A stretch of DNA of 39,921 nt from Methanothrix sp. Its GTDB lineage: Archaea; Halobacteriota; Methanosarcinia; Methanotrichales; Methanotrichaceae. Where the stretch lies: NCBI GenBank assembly GCA_026394565.1, contig JAPKYA010000082.1, forward strand, positions 1 through 39,921. The letters run 5' to 3'. A program made the translations under genes and the position numbers. The notes beneath the pieces were generated by a model. The model saw only the letters and a list, made by a program, of their open reading frames with translations. It did not search any database and was not told the origin of the DNA. This document shows positions 33,286-39,921 of this stretch, piece by piece. Each line of letters opens with the position of its first letter. The stretch's first letter is position 1.

Positions 33286-35061
33286 ATGAGTGCGACTATT
33301 ATCAGAAACGGCTGCGTATTCGATCCCCTTAATGGAATAAACGGAGATGTCCTGGATATTTTCATAAGGGACGGAAAGGTGGTCTCCAGCCTCACCGGAG
33401 CGGAGCAGAGGGATGCCACGATCATAGATGCCGGCGGAAAGACGGTCATGCCCGGAGGCGTGGACTCCCATTCCCACGTGGCCGGAGCCAAGGTCAATGC
33501 CGGACGGCTCATGCGCCCTGAGGATCACTATAAATCGGTGCGGACGAAGACCGGGATCACCCACGGTGGCAGCGGTTACACCGTCCCTTCCGTTTACAAG
33601 CAGGGCTACGACTATGCCGCCATGGGCTACACCACCGTCTTTGAGGCAGCTATGCCTCCTCTGGAGGCCCGCCACACCCATGAAGAGATGCGCTCCACTC
33701 CTATTCTGGATATGGGCGCTTACATGGTCTTCGGCAACAACTGGTTTGTCATGCGTTATCTGAAAGAGGGAGACATCGAGAAGGCAGCCGCCTATGTGGC
33801 CTGGATGATGAGGACCCATAAGGCCTACGGCATTAAATGCGTCAATCCGGCAGGCGTGGAGAACTGGGGCTGGGCCAAAAATGTGCGCGGACTGGACGAG
33901 CCCAACATTCACTTCGAGGTCACACCCCGAGAACTCATCCGGGGGCTGGCGAAGGTCAATGAGATGCTGGGCCTGCCCATGTCTTTGCATCTGCATGCCA
34001 ATAACCTGGGCCATCCCGGCAACTGGGAGATTGCCAGGGATTCGCTAATGATTACCTCAGGGATCGTTCCCAAGAATAAGTCGGAGCTGGAGTGGGCAGA
34101 AACCAAAGAGAGCGCCCGAAGAAGACAGAGCGTCTACCTGGCCCACGCCCAGTTCAGCGCCTATGGCGGCACATCCTGGAGGGACTTCTGCTCAGGCGCG
34201 CCGGAATTGGCCGGGTATATAAACCAGGTTGACGACGTGGTGATCGACAGCGGCTGTGTTCCCTTCGGTCCGGCCACAACTATGACCGGCGACGGCCCGG
34301 CCCAGCATGATCTCTACATGCTCACCGGCCAGAAATGGTCCAATACCGATGTGGAACTGGAATGCGGCTCAGGCGTCCTCTCGCTGACTTACCTGAAGAG
34401 CAGTCCGGTGCACAGTGTACAGTGGGCCATTGGACTGGAAGTAATGCTGCTCATCGACGATCCCTGGAAGACCATTATGACCACCGATCACCCCAACGGC
34501 GGCATCTTCACACAGTACCCGCAACTGATCACCTGGCTCATGTCCAAGAAGGCCAGGGACGACACAGCCAGAGAATGCCATAAGTGGGCCTACGACAAAT
34601 CGAGCCTTGGCGGCGTGGACCGGGAGATGAGCCTCTATGAGATGGCCATTGTCACTCGCGCCAACCCTGCCCGCACCATAGGCATGGCCTACCGCAAGGG
34701 GCACCTGGGGATTGGAGCCGACGGAGATGTGACCGTCTATGACATCGACCCGGGAAAGCTGAACCTGAACGATACGACGGCCTTGACGGCCCGGTTGGCT
34801 CGTCCGGATTACACTGTGAAGGATGGCAGGATCGTGGCCCGGCAGGGTGAGATCGTGGCCGTGCCTGAGGGCAGGAGGTATTACTGCCGGCCTTATGTTG
34901 GCGATGCTTTAGAAAAAGAGATGCTCTCAGATGTCAAGGACTGGTTCAAGTACTACACAGTAGGCTTTGCCAACTATCCTGTGCCGGATAAGTATTTGAA
35001 AAATCCTGTAGCCATACCGGTCAATAAGCCCCTGGAAGCAGAGGCCATGGTGAGGAGGTGA
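33286..35061 (+). CDS. fwdA: Formylmethanofuran dehydrogenase subunit A (amidohydrolase)
   Basis: 591 residues. Releases or forms formyl-methanofuran from formate that reaches it through a tunnel from the FwdB site. Binuclear-metal motifs: VDSHSHVAGAK (H62, H64), IKCVNPAG (K184, the likely carboxylated Lys), SLHLHANNLGH and MTTDHPNGG. The C-terminal part has the substrate-binding region TRANPARTIGM. It begins first-step CO2 reduction in methanogenesis, or works in the reverse direction for methyl oxidation. Stop is five bases before fwdC. Confidence 0.96.
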   Translation: MSATIIRNGCVFDPLNGINGDVLDIFIRDGKVVSSLTGAEQRDATIIDAGGKTVMPGGVDSHSHVAGAKVNAGRLMRPEDHYKSVRTKTGITHGGSGYTVPSVYKQGYDYAAMGYTTVFEAAMPPLEARHTHEEMRSTPILDMGAYMVFGNNWFVMRYLKEGDIEKAAAYVAWMMRTHKAYGIKCVNPAGVENWGWAKNVRGLDEPNIHFEVTPRELIRGLAKVNEMLGLPMSLHLHANNLGHPGNWEIARDSLMITSGIVPKNKSELEWAETKESARRRQSVYLAHAQFSAYGGTSWRDFCSGAPELAGYINQVDDVVIDSGCVPFGPATTMTGDGPAQHDLYMLTGQKWSNTDVELECGSGVLSLTYLKSSPVHSVQWAIGLEVMLLIDDPWKTIMTTDHPNGGIFTQYPQLITWLMSKKARDDTARECHKWAYDKSSLGGVDREMSLYEMAIVTRANPARTIGMAYRKGHLGIGADGDVTVYDIDPGKLNLNDTTALTARLARPDYTVKDGRIVARQGEIVAVPEGRRYYCRPYVGDALEKEMLSDVKDWFKYYTVGFANYPVPDKYLKNPVAIPVNKPLEAEAMVRR

Positions 35062-35065
35062 AGAA

Positions 35066-35878
35066 ATGGCAGAGATTCTACTCAGGCCCAAGGGCAGCAT
35101 AGGAATCATGGTCGAGGCAGAGGTTATCAGTCCCAATATATTTGCCGGAAAGAATAAGGCGGAGATTGAGGGGCTGCTCGTCTGGCAGGGACCGGTGCAG
35201 CTTCCTCTGGGCGAGTTTTTCGATGTGGATGTGAGAAGCGCAGCAGGATTGCCTGAGAGAGCGAGGCCGGAGGAGACGAGCATTCTCATTGAGGGGGATA
35301 TCTCCCGTGTCAAGCGCATCGGCCAGGGCATGAAGGCGGGCTGGATAGAGATCCACGGCTGTGCAGGCATGCACCTTGGTGCGGAGATGGCGGGAGGCAG
35401 CATTTTAGTGCAAGGCAATGCCGGGTCCTGGGCGGGTATGGGGATGCTGGGCGGACTGCTGCACATTGCCGGCAGCGCTGGAGATCACATCGGCTCTGCC
35501 TACAGAGGAAGCTGGCGGGGCATGACCGGCGGCACGATTCAAATCGACGGCAATGCGAGAAGCCAGCTAGGAGGAGGGCTGGTGGGAGGGAAGATTGTAG
35601 TCGCCGGCAACGTGGAGAACTTCTGCGGCATTCGGCAGAGCGGAGGTCTCATCCTGGTGAAGGGCTCGGCCGTGCGCGGCACCGGGGCGGAGATGAATGG
35701 AGGCACTATTGCCGTCTGCGGTGCGATCAAGCAGTTTACCCCCGGTTTTGTAGAGACTGGCCGGGAGGAAAATCCAAAGCTGGGAGACGTGCAGCTAGAG
35801 GGATGGTATGCCAAGTTTACGGGAGACTATGCACTCGGCAAGAATCCCAAAGGCTCTCTCTACTGCAGGGAGGGCTAG
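35066..35878 (+). CDS. fwdC: Formylmethanofuran dehydrogenase subunit C
   Basis: 270 residues built from repeated short beta turns rich in Gly: GCAGMHLGAEMAGGSILVQG, GAGxxG-like repeats such as GMGMLGGLLHIAGSAGDHIG and GGTIQIDGNARSQLGGGLVG. This is the right-handed beta-helix shared with the glutamate synthase alpha C-terminal domain. It holds FwdA and FwdB/D together. Start is preceded by GAGGAGGTGAAG. Confidence 0.94.
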   Translation: MAEILLRPKGSIGIMVEAEVISPNIFAGKNKAEIEGLLVWQGPVQLPLGEFFDVDVRSAAGLPERARPEETSILIEGDISRVKRIGQGMKAGWIEIHGCAGMHLGAEMAGGSILVQGNAGSWAGMGMLGGLLHIAGSAGDHIGSAYRGSWRGMTGGTIQIDGNARSQLGGGLVGGKIVVAGNVENFCGIRQSGGLILVKGSAVRGTGAEMNGGTIAVCGAIKQFTPGFVETGREENPKLGDVQLEGWYAKFTGDYALGKNPKGSLYCREG

Positions 35879-35881
35879 AAT

Positions 35882-36271
35882 ATGCAGGCAATGCTCAATA
35901 CCGGAAGCACCATTGAGGAGGGCAGGCTGGCCAAAGGGGGAAGCAAGCTCACCGAGGAGTACACCCAGGAATGCGCTGTTTGCGAGATGAATCCCGTGGA
36001 TTTTCAGGCAATGGGGTCACCGCAAAGGGTATTGATATCCGCCATGGACGGCCGGCACTCCGTATCGGTTTATGCCTATGCTGCGGACTCTGTCGAAAGG
36101 GGTCAGATCTTCATGCCCCGGGCAATTTGGGCCAATGTAGTGGTGGACCCGGAGACATTCTCCACCGGCTCGCCCCTCTACAAAGGCTCTCCTGTGCGGG
36201 TAGAGGCCACGTTTGAAGATGTATTGAATGCCGGAGATCTGGTTTTAAAGCTCTACGCGAGGGGAAGATGA
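35882..36271 (+). CDS. fwdD: Formylmethanofuran dehydrogenase subunit D (molybdopterin-dinucleotide binding)
   Basis: 129 residues. Corresponds to the C-terminal domain of molybdopterin oxidoreductases, a separate chain here: EYTQECAVCEMNPVDFQAMG, GQIFMPRAIWANVVVDPETF and GSPLYKGSPVRVEA. It completes the W/Mo-bis-MGD site with FwdB. The stop overlaps the fwdB start (ATGATG). Confidence 0.93.
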   Translation: MQAMLNTGSTIEEGRLAKGGSKLTEEYTQECAVCEMNPVDFQAMGSPQRVLISAMDGRHSVSVYAYAADSVERGQIFMPRAIWANVVVDPETFSTGSPLYKGSPVRVEATFEDVLNAGDLVLKLYARGR

Positions 36272-37575
36272 TGGCCTCTAAGAACATCGTCTGTCCGGTC
36301 TGCGGGGCCTCCTGCGACGACATCCAGGTGGAGCTTTCCGGCGATAAAATCAATGTAAAGAATGCTTGCAAGATGGGCAATGCCAAGTTCCAGGAGATCG
36401 TAAGCAGCCACAGAATCAGCCAGCCGCTCCTCCGGGAGAAGGGAATAGTCCGGCCCTGTCCCTGGGAGGAGGCCATAGAGAGGACGGCAGAGATCCTGGC
36501 AGATGCCTCGCGCCCTCTGATCTTCATGGGCAGCGAGACCTCCTGCGAGGCCATGGAGGTGGGCTTGCATCTGGCGGAATTTTTGGGCGCAGCCGTTGAT
36601 TCCAACTCCACAGTTTGCCACGGGCCCACAGCCATGGGCATCCAGGAAGCGGGGCGCGTCGGCGCTACGGCCGGCCAGAGTAAATCGCGAGGCGATCTGG
36701 CTGTCTATTGGGGCTCCAATCCCCTGGAATCCATGCCCAGACATATGTCCCGTTATGCCGTCTACCCGCGAGGCTATTGGACGCAGCGGGGTCGGTTCGA
36801 TCGCACCATCATCACAGTCGATCCGAGAAAGAGCATCACCGCGGAAAATTCCGATCTGCATATCCAGCTTCGTCCCAACACCGATTACGAGCTCCTGTCT
36901 GCTCTGCTTGTGCTCTTGCACGGCAAGAGGCCACATCCCTCCGTGGAAAAAGTAACCGGCGTCTCCATCTCCCAGATGGAGGAGATGCTTGAACTGATGA
37001 AGAGCTGCAACTTCGGGTCTATCTACGTGGGCTTGGGGATTGCCTCCTCCTACGGCAAGCACCGAAACGCAGAAGCGGCATTCAATCTGGTCAAAGAGCT
37101 GAACGCCCGCACCAAATTCGTGATCGGGGCCCTGCGGGGCCACTGCAATGTGGCCGGCTTCAACCAGATCGCCTCATATCTCTACGGTTTTCCCTTCGGC
37201 CTGGATTTCTCGCGAGGATACCCCCGCTATAATCCGGGCGAGTACACGGCAGTGGACCTGCTGAGAGAGAGAGACGTGGACTGCGCATTGATAGTATCTG
37301 CTGATCTCGTTTCTCACTTTCCAGCGGCCTGTGCTGAGTATTTAGCCGAGATCCCGGTGGCCTGTATCGATATCGCACCCTGTCCTACTACGATGATCTC
37401 AGATGTGGTTCTGCCGGGAGTGATCGATGCTATGGAGTGCGATGGGACCTTCTACCGCCTGGACGATGTTCCCATCTATTTCCAGCCCTTCACAAAATCG
37501 CCCTTCAGCAACACAAAGAGCAATGCGGATACTATGAAACAGATATTTGAAAAGGTCAAAGCCCTAAAGAGATGA
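36268..37575 (+). CDS. fwdB: Formylmethanofuran dehydrogenase subunit B (W/Mo-pterin catalytic)
   Basis: 435 residues. Catalyses CO2 to formate reduction at W or Mo. N-terminal [4Fe-4S] ligands are C9, C12, C16 and C34 (VCPVCGASCDD; NACKMG). The metal-ligating residue is C117 in NSTVCHGPT; other methanogens may have selenocysteine, but here TGC encodes Cys. VYWGSNPLESMP and IITVDPRKS are pterin-binding elements. Last gene of the operon; no fmdE gene is present nearby. Confidence 0.95.
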   Translation: MMASKNIVCPVCGASCDDIQVELSGDKINVKNACKMGNAKFQEIVSSHRISQPLLREKGIVRPCPWEEAIERTAEILADASRPLIFMGSETSCEAMEVGLHLAEFLGAAVDSNSTVCHGPTAMGIQEAGRVGATAGQSKSRGDLAVYWGSNPLESMPRHMSRYAVYPRGYWTQRGRFDRTIITVDPRKSITAENSDLHIQLRPNTDYELLSALLVLLHGKRPHPSVEKVTGVSISQMEEMLELMKSCNFGSIYVGLGIASSYGKHRNAEAAFNLVKELNARTKFVIGALRGHCNVAGFNQIASYLYGFPFGLDFSRGYPRYNPGEYTAVDLLRERDVDCALIVSADLVSHFPAACAEYLAEIPVACIDIAPCPTTMISDVVLPGVIDAMECDGTFYRLDDVPIYFQPFTKSPFSNTKSNADTMKQIFEKVKALKR

Positions 37576-37736
37576 GTGCGATTCAATCAAATACCCCCGC
37601 CTGACCGTTTTCCACCGAGCGTGCTGGGAATCGAAGACACCTTCTTGACCACGGCAGTGTCAAATCCTTCGCCCTGCGCCCGCAACTCTAAAACGGCCTG
37701 GTTGAGTGGGGCAGGGGATTCATCTGATCTTCGGAT
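37576..37736. other. Gap between fwdB and DarT stub; junction of a deletion
   Basis: Around 160 bases hold only a minus-strand 61-codon frame (37587-37772) with no recognised family. The absence of the DarT N-terminal half here suggests that a deletion or insertion replaced it. Confidence 0.3.
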
Positions 37737-38006
37737 GTGACACAAAAACCTATTTGCATCCGCCGAGGACAATATTTAAGAGTTCGAGTCTTTGCCAAAT
37801 ACTGGAATCAACCAGATCCCATTGAAAAATACGAGCATGTCTCTATCAAGTGCGCAGAGGTGCTGGTTTTGGATAAAGTAGATCCTAAATATATAAATAA
37901 AGCGTATGTGTCCTGCCAAGAGAGCAAGACATTGCTGGATAAAAAGCTCAGCGACGCAGGACTAAGTATAAATGTAGTAGTAGATACATATCTCTTCTTC
38001 AAGTAG
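37737..38006 (+). pseudogene. darT: DarT-like (DUF4433) ADP-ribosyltransferase toxin, C-terminal stub
   Basis: 89 codons are open but only the part from about residue 17 looks like DarT: VFAKYWNQPDPIEKYEHVSI, KCAEVLVLDKVDPKYINKAYVS, and the C-terminal VVVDTYLFFK. The AEVLV(P/L)-D-x-(V/I)-P/D-x-(Y)I element is a DarT C-terminal mark, and the gene lies 12 bases before darG, as in the darTG operon. The N-terminal catalytic half (NAD-binding fold) is missing. It is a dead toxin. An alternative, a different 89-residue protein, is less likely given the linked antitoxin. Confidence 0.7.
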
Positions 38007-38018
38007 GACGTTTCAGCT

Positions 38019-39164
38019 ATGCGGAATCGAGTAGAGGTCATAAAAGGAGATATATTTCAGTCCAGGGCCCAGACGCTGGTCAACACAGTGAATTGTGTCG
38101 GCGTTATGGGCAAGGGCCTGGCTCTGGAGTTTAAAAACCGGTTCCCAGGCATGTATAAGGATTACGTCCGGCGGTGCAAAAAAGGACAGGTCCGACTGGG
38201 TGAGCCCTACCTATTTCCACAATTAGAGCCGCATAATATCCTCAACTTCCCTACAAAAGGCCACTGGCGGTCCGTATCTCGCCTTGATGATATAATCCGG
38301 GGACTTCGTTATCTTGAGATGCATTATAAGGATTGGGGGATCACATCAATCGCCGTGCCGTCTCTCGGATGCCAGCTGGGACAGTTGGACTGGAGAGTTG
38401 TGCTGCCTGTACTCTATGAACATTTGGGCCGCCTTGAGATTCCCGCAGAGCTTTACATTCCGTCCGGTGCGACCATTGACCAGGCCCTCTCGGTAATGGG
38501 TCTGGCTGATGCACCCGTGAGCATTAACGGTCCCGTGCCTCCGGAAAAGCTAAGCTCCGCCTGGGTGGCATTGGTTGCCATTCTGGAGATGATCGAGCGT
38601 GAGCAATACCATTACCCGGTAGGCAGAACCCGGTTCCAGAAGATCGCCTACTTTGCCACAGCACAGGGCATACCAACAGGCTTGACCTATCGCCGCTCCA
38701 GCTTCGGGCCGTTTGCAGAGGAGCTGAAAGGCAATGTTCTTACCAGGCTCATAAATAGCGATCTGATTCGGGAAGAGCAGGTGGGCAGGATGTTCGTCCT
38801 CCGAACCGGGGCCTCATACAGAGATATCTTGCCAAAGGTGCAAGAAGATCTGAAAAAATGGATGCCGGCCATGGAAAAGGTTGCAGACCTTTTGCTGCGA
38901 ACTTCCACCATTCAATCGGAGATTGCGGCAACGGTTCACTTCGCAGCCGGGGATGTAAAGGAGCTTAAGGACGCCACGCCAACGGAGCGAGAAGTTCTGG
39001 ATGCGGTTATGAAATGGAAGCAGAGGCGAAAGCCACCGCTGGATGAGCTGGATGCGGCAGTTGCCATTCGCAATCTTGCCGCATTAGGGTGGATCGATGT
39101 TCTCCCCAGCTGTGATCTGCCGCTTCAAAGCGATCCGGTGTATGAAGCAATGATATGTGAATGA
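38019..39164 (+). CDS. darG: DarG antitoxin (macrodomain DNA ADP-ribosyl glycohydrolase)
   Basis: 381 residues. The N-terminal macrodomain (residues 5-~155) reads VEVIKGDIFQSRAQTLVNTVNCVGVMGKGLALEFKN; the catalytic loop has NFPTKGHWR with Lys80, the residue position shown to be essential in the Thermus DarG. SLGCQLGQLDW is typical of this class. The C-terminal ~220 residues include a winged-helix-like region (GRTRFQKIAYFATAQGIPTG; FGPFAEELKGNV) that in full-length DarG blocks DarT directly. It removes ADP-ribose from DNA. It is complete while its toxin is truncated. Confidence 0.9.
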   Translation: MRNRVEVIKGDIFQSRAQTLVNTVNCVGVMGKGLALEFKNRFPGMYKDYVRRCKKGQVRLGEPYLFPQLEPHNILNFPTKGHWRSVSRLDDIIRGLRYLEMHYKDWGITSIAVPSLGCQLGQLDWRVVLPVLYEHLGRLEIPAELYIPSGATIDQALSVMGLADAPVSINGPVPPEKLSSAWVALVAILEMIEREQYHYPVGRTRFQKIAYFATAQGIPTGLTYRRSSFGPFAEELKGNVLTRLINSDLIREEQVGRMFVLRTGASYRDILPKVQEDLKKWMPAMEKVADLLLRTSTIQSEIAATVHFAAGDVKELKDATPTEREVLDAVMKWKQRRKPPLDELDAAVAIRNLAALGWIDVLPSCDLPLQSDPVYEAMICE

Positions 39165-39473
39165 GGCTAATGCAAATCTTCTTGATTTGCCCTAAGACGG
39201 CAGCATCAATTCTCTGCCCTAGCTTTGCAGTTCCCGGACAGTCTTCTTGAATTCCTCCTTTGTGGGAATGGAAATCTCGCGGCAAAAGAGGGTGGTCGAT
39301 GGCCTGATTCTCGGGGCAAAAGCCAATCCACCTAGAATGCACCAAAACCTATTTCTTCCACATATGCATGACAAGCGCGATCATAGAAAGAACTCTCAAA
39401 TCACTAACCTTAAATAGTAGGTATGGGCAAACCAACATTAAGAATATATCGAAGATGCAAATTTGAGGTATCT
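39165..39473. other. Intergenic with possible gene scraps
   Basis: About 310 bases. On the minus strand one frame reads APRIRPSTTLFCREISIPTK and then EEFKKTVREL before a stop (39224-39340), which looks like a protein end without a start; no family is recognised. Plus-strand TTAAATAGT near 39410 could be a TATA box for the next gene. Confidence 0.35.
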
Positions 39474-39797
39474 ATGGCAAAGTACAAAAAGAATTTTTTG
39501 AGCTCGGTTATAATAAAGATTGAATTTTATGATAATTTGCCTATTAATGAAGAATTACCTCAAGGCTTAATTGATATCGCCACAAAAAATTTTCCTTTAT
39601 TTGAACCTAAACCATTTATTCGCAAAAAATATGATTTTTCGAATAAGGGTATGAAAGAGGCAGAAACTTTTGAAGGAACTAATTGGATATTCCATGGAAA
39701 AAATAGAGAGAAATCCTTGACACTGGAACAAGCTGCTGTAAGTATAAAATATTCCAAATATTCCTCTTTTGATGATTTAAAGGAACATGCTCAATAG
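39474..39797 (+). pseudogene. TIGR04255-family-like protein, truncated after N-terminal part
   Basis: 107 codons from ATG 39474 (GAGGT upstream); an ATG at 39423 is also in frame. The start MAKYKKNFLSSVIIKIEF followed by FPLFEPKPFIRKKYDF fits the N-terminal portion of the sporadic TIGR04255 proteins, normally ~250 residues. The frame stops at TAG, 39797, where minus-strand transposase-like sequence begins, so the gene seems cut by a mobile element. The DNA is distinctly AT-rich compared with its neighbours, suggesting recent acquisition. Confidence 0.5.
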
Positions 39798-39919
39798 GCT
39801 GTGGAGGACTTGCTCCGCATAAGGCGTTGGGACAACCTTGGCATCGAGTAGCTCCCAGATATAATATCCAGAATATACTCGAAATAGCTAACCCCTTGCT
39901 TTCTGCATGTGTCAAGGAT
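39791..39919 (-). pseudogene. Transposase C-terminal end (cut by window edge)
   Basis: Read on the minus strand from the right edge, the frame gives DTCRKQGVSYFEYILDII, then SGSYSMPRLSQRL, ending at TGA 39791. The Cys-Arg-Lys-Gln-Gly helix and (F)FEYIL pattern are typical of transposase C-termini of the IS66-like type. Only the last ~42 residues are in the window. It abuts the truncated TIGR04255-like gene. Type is tentative; the rest is outside. Confidence 0.4.
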
Positions 39920-39921
39920 AG

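Noticed and set aside
33187-34014. 275-codon minus-strand frame inside fwdA and fwdF
   Set aside because: It is the antisense of strongly conserved fwdA codons; no motif, and GC-rich third positions explain the open frame.
36253-37143. 296-codon minus-strand frame across fwdB
   Set aside because: Antisense shadow of fwdB; Cys/Fe-S and pterin motifs support only the plus strand.
37587-37772. 61-codon minus ORF before the DarT stub
   Set aside because: No recognised family or ribosome binding site; could be a scrap but not supportable as a gene.

Overview
The window is archaeal and comes from a methanogen, most likely a Methanosarcinales member of the Methanothrix (Methanosaeta) kind. The firm evidence is a complete formylmethanofuran dehydrogenase operon (polyferredoxin, fwdA, C, D, B; 32.2-37.6 kb). 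Supporting signs are tandem DUF1670 regulators, TATA-type promoters, U-run terminators and a PGF-CTERM surface protein. The genus is inferred from the mix of families; no search was run.

Layout. 1-0.7 kb: the end of an IS4-type transposase beside an IstA-like stub. 0.7-2.2 kb: a surface protein and small unknown genes. 2.2-10.9 kb: a metalloid/thiol island. It holds a damaged arsC; an exported rhodanese, an exported OB-like protein, a Cys-tailed membrane protein and arsR on the plus strand; a convergent operon ahpD-like / Trx-like / ccdA / arsD / arsA; and a 96-aa Cys protein / arsR / arsP operon. 11-14.5 kb: an exported protein, a truncated DUF169 protein, a ferredoxin and a GT4 glycosyltransferase. 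14.9-21.5 kb: a complete N-type (alternate) F1Fo ATPase operon, order atpD-C-Q-R-B-E-F-A-G, bracketed by an intact and a decayed copy of the same glycosyltransferase segment. 22.6-23.8 kb: an Mrp/NBP35 ATPase, then fused remnants of an SDR and a CDF transporter. 23.8-25.4 kb: two DUF1670 genes. 25.6-30.9 kb: a second ArsR module (arsR, UPF0718 permease, CcdA-like protein, small CxxC thioredoxin, two exported rhodaneses). 30.9-37.6 kb: a YkgJ-type protein, EngB and the fwd operon. 37.7-39.9 kb: a DarT toxin stub with intact DarG antitoxin, a truncated TIGR04255-like gene and a transposase end.

How it fits together. The most interesting theme is a repeated association of ArsR regulators with extracytoplasmic rhodanese-fold proteins, CcdA/DsbD-type membrane redox carriers, small CxxC proteins and ArsP/UPF0718 permeases or ArsDA. 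The three rhodaneses lack the catalytic Cys in the C-terminal domain, and two instead carry a CxxC insertion in the N-terminal domain loop. I infer a metalloid- or sulfur-responsive thiol relay acting outside the membrane, which I do not recognise as a described system. A TATA-plus-operator-like sequence recurs at three promoters of the first island, suggesting one ArsR regulon. The N-ATPase operon looks like an acquired block next to a duplicated glycosyltransferase region. The window edges, the DarT stub, the SDR/CDF chimera and the broken arsC and DUF169 genes mark an actively rearranging accessory region next to core methanogenesis genes.
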